DNA from: Pseudomonadota bacterium
GTDB lineage: Bacteria; Pseudomonadota; Gammaproteobacteria; Steroidobacterales; Steroidobacteraceae
Direction: 5' to 3'
Length of the DNA: 7,637 nt
NCBI GenBank assembly: GCA_021838065.1
Contig: JAKCEJ010000135.1
Span: 1 to 7,637 of the forward strand
A model generated the notes under the pieces. That model ran no database searches, was not told the origin of the DNA, and saw only the letters and a list, made by a program, of their open reading frames with translations. The number at the start of each line of letters is the position of its first letter. Within the stretch, counting starts at the first letter, position 1. This document shows positions 5,830 through 7,637 of this stretch, piece after piece. A program made the translations under genes and the position numbers.

Positions 5830-7637
<1,808 letters not shown>

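Overview
The window is a compact, very GC-rich (visibly well above 60%) stretch of a proteobacterial chromosome in which every supportable gene lies on the minus strand. Read in the direction of transcription (high to low coordinates) the order is: a HEAT-repeat/serine-threonine kinase (5' end outside the window), two tandem PilT-family pilus retraction ATPases, metG (methionyl-tRNA synthetase), a short soluble RnfB-type double-cluster ferredoxin, nth (endonuclease III), and the first 27 codons of a DUF1841-type protein. The metG - rnfB - nth - DUF1841 order resembles the arrangement I know from Gammaproteobacteria and some Betaproteobacteria. A gammaproteobacterium of the Xanthomonadales/Nevskiales/Steroidobacterales kind is my best guess, inferred from gene order and protein flavour rather than from a marker gene.

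Region by region: 7637-5830 encodes an array of about nine 31-residue HEAT repeats, an Ala/Pro linker and a complete C-terminal protein kinase domain with no membrane segment in the visible part. A 123-base gap (5829-5707) with a GC-rich hairpin and a poor promoter candidate follows. 5706-4603 and 4591-3530 are the two PilT-like ATPases, 11 bases apart with a good Shine-Dalgarno between them, so almost certainly co-transcribed. The 101-base gap 3529-3429 holds a perfect 7-bp inverted repeat and, directly against the metG start, a TAAAAT box that would give a nearly leaderless metG transcript. From 3428 to 1 the genes metG, rnfB, nth and the DUF1841 gene are spaced by 18, 5 and 5 bases and look like one operon.

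Functionally there are two modules. The left module is housekeeping: tRNA charging, an iron-sulfur electron carrier, and base-excision repair by an enzyme that itself carries a 4Fe-4S cluster. The right module is about type IV pilus retraction, with two non-identical retraction motors downstream of a cytosolic kinase whose HEAT array could bind partner proteins. The most interesting possibility is that the kinase controls the tandem motors; this is inference from position only. No mobile element, CRISPR array, tRNA or rRNA is visible, and long open frames on the plus strand are consequences of high GC.
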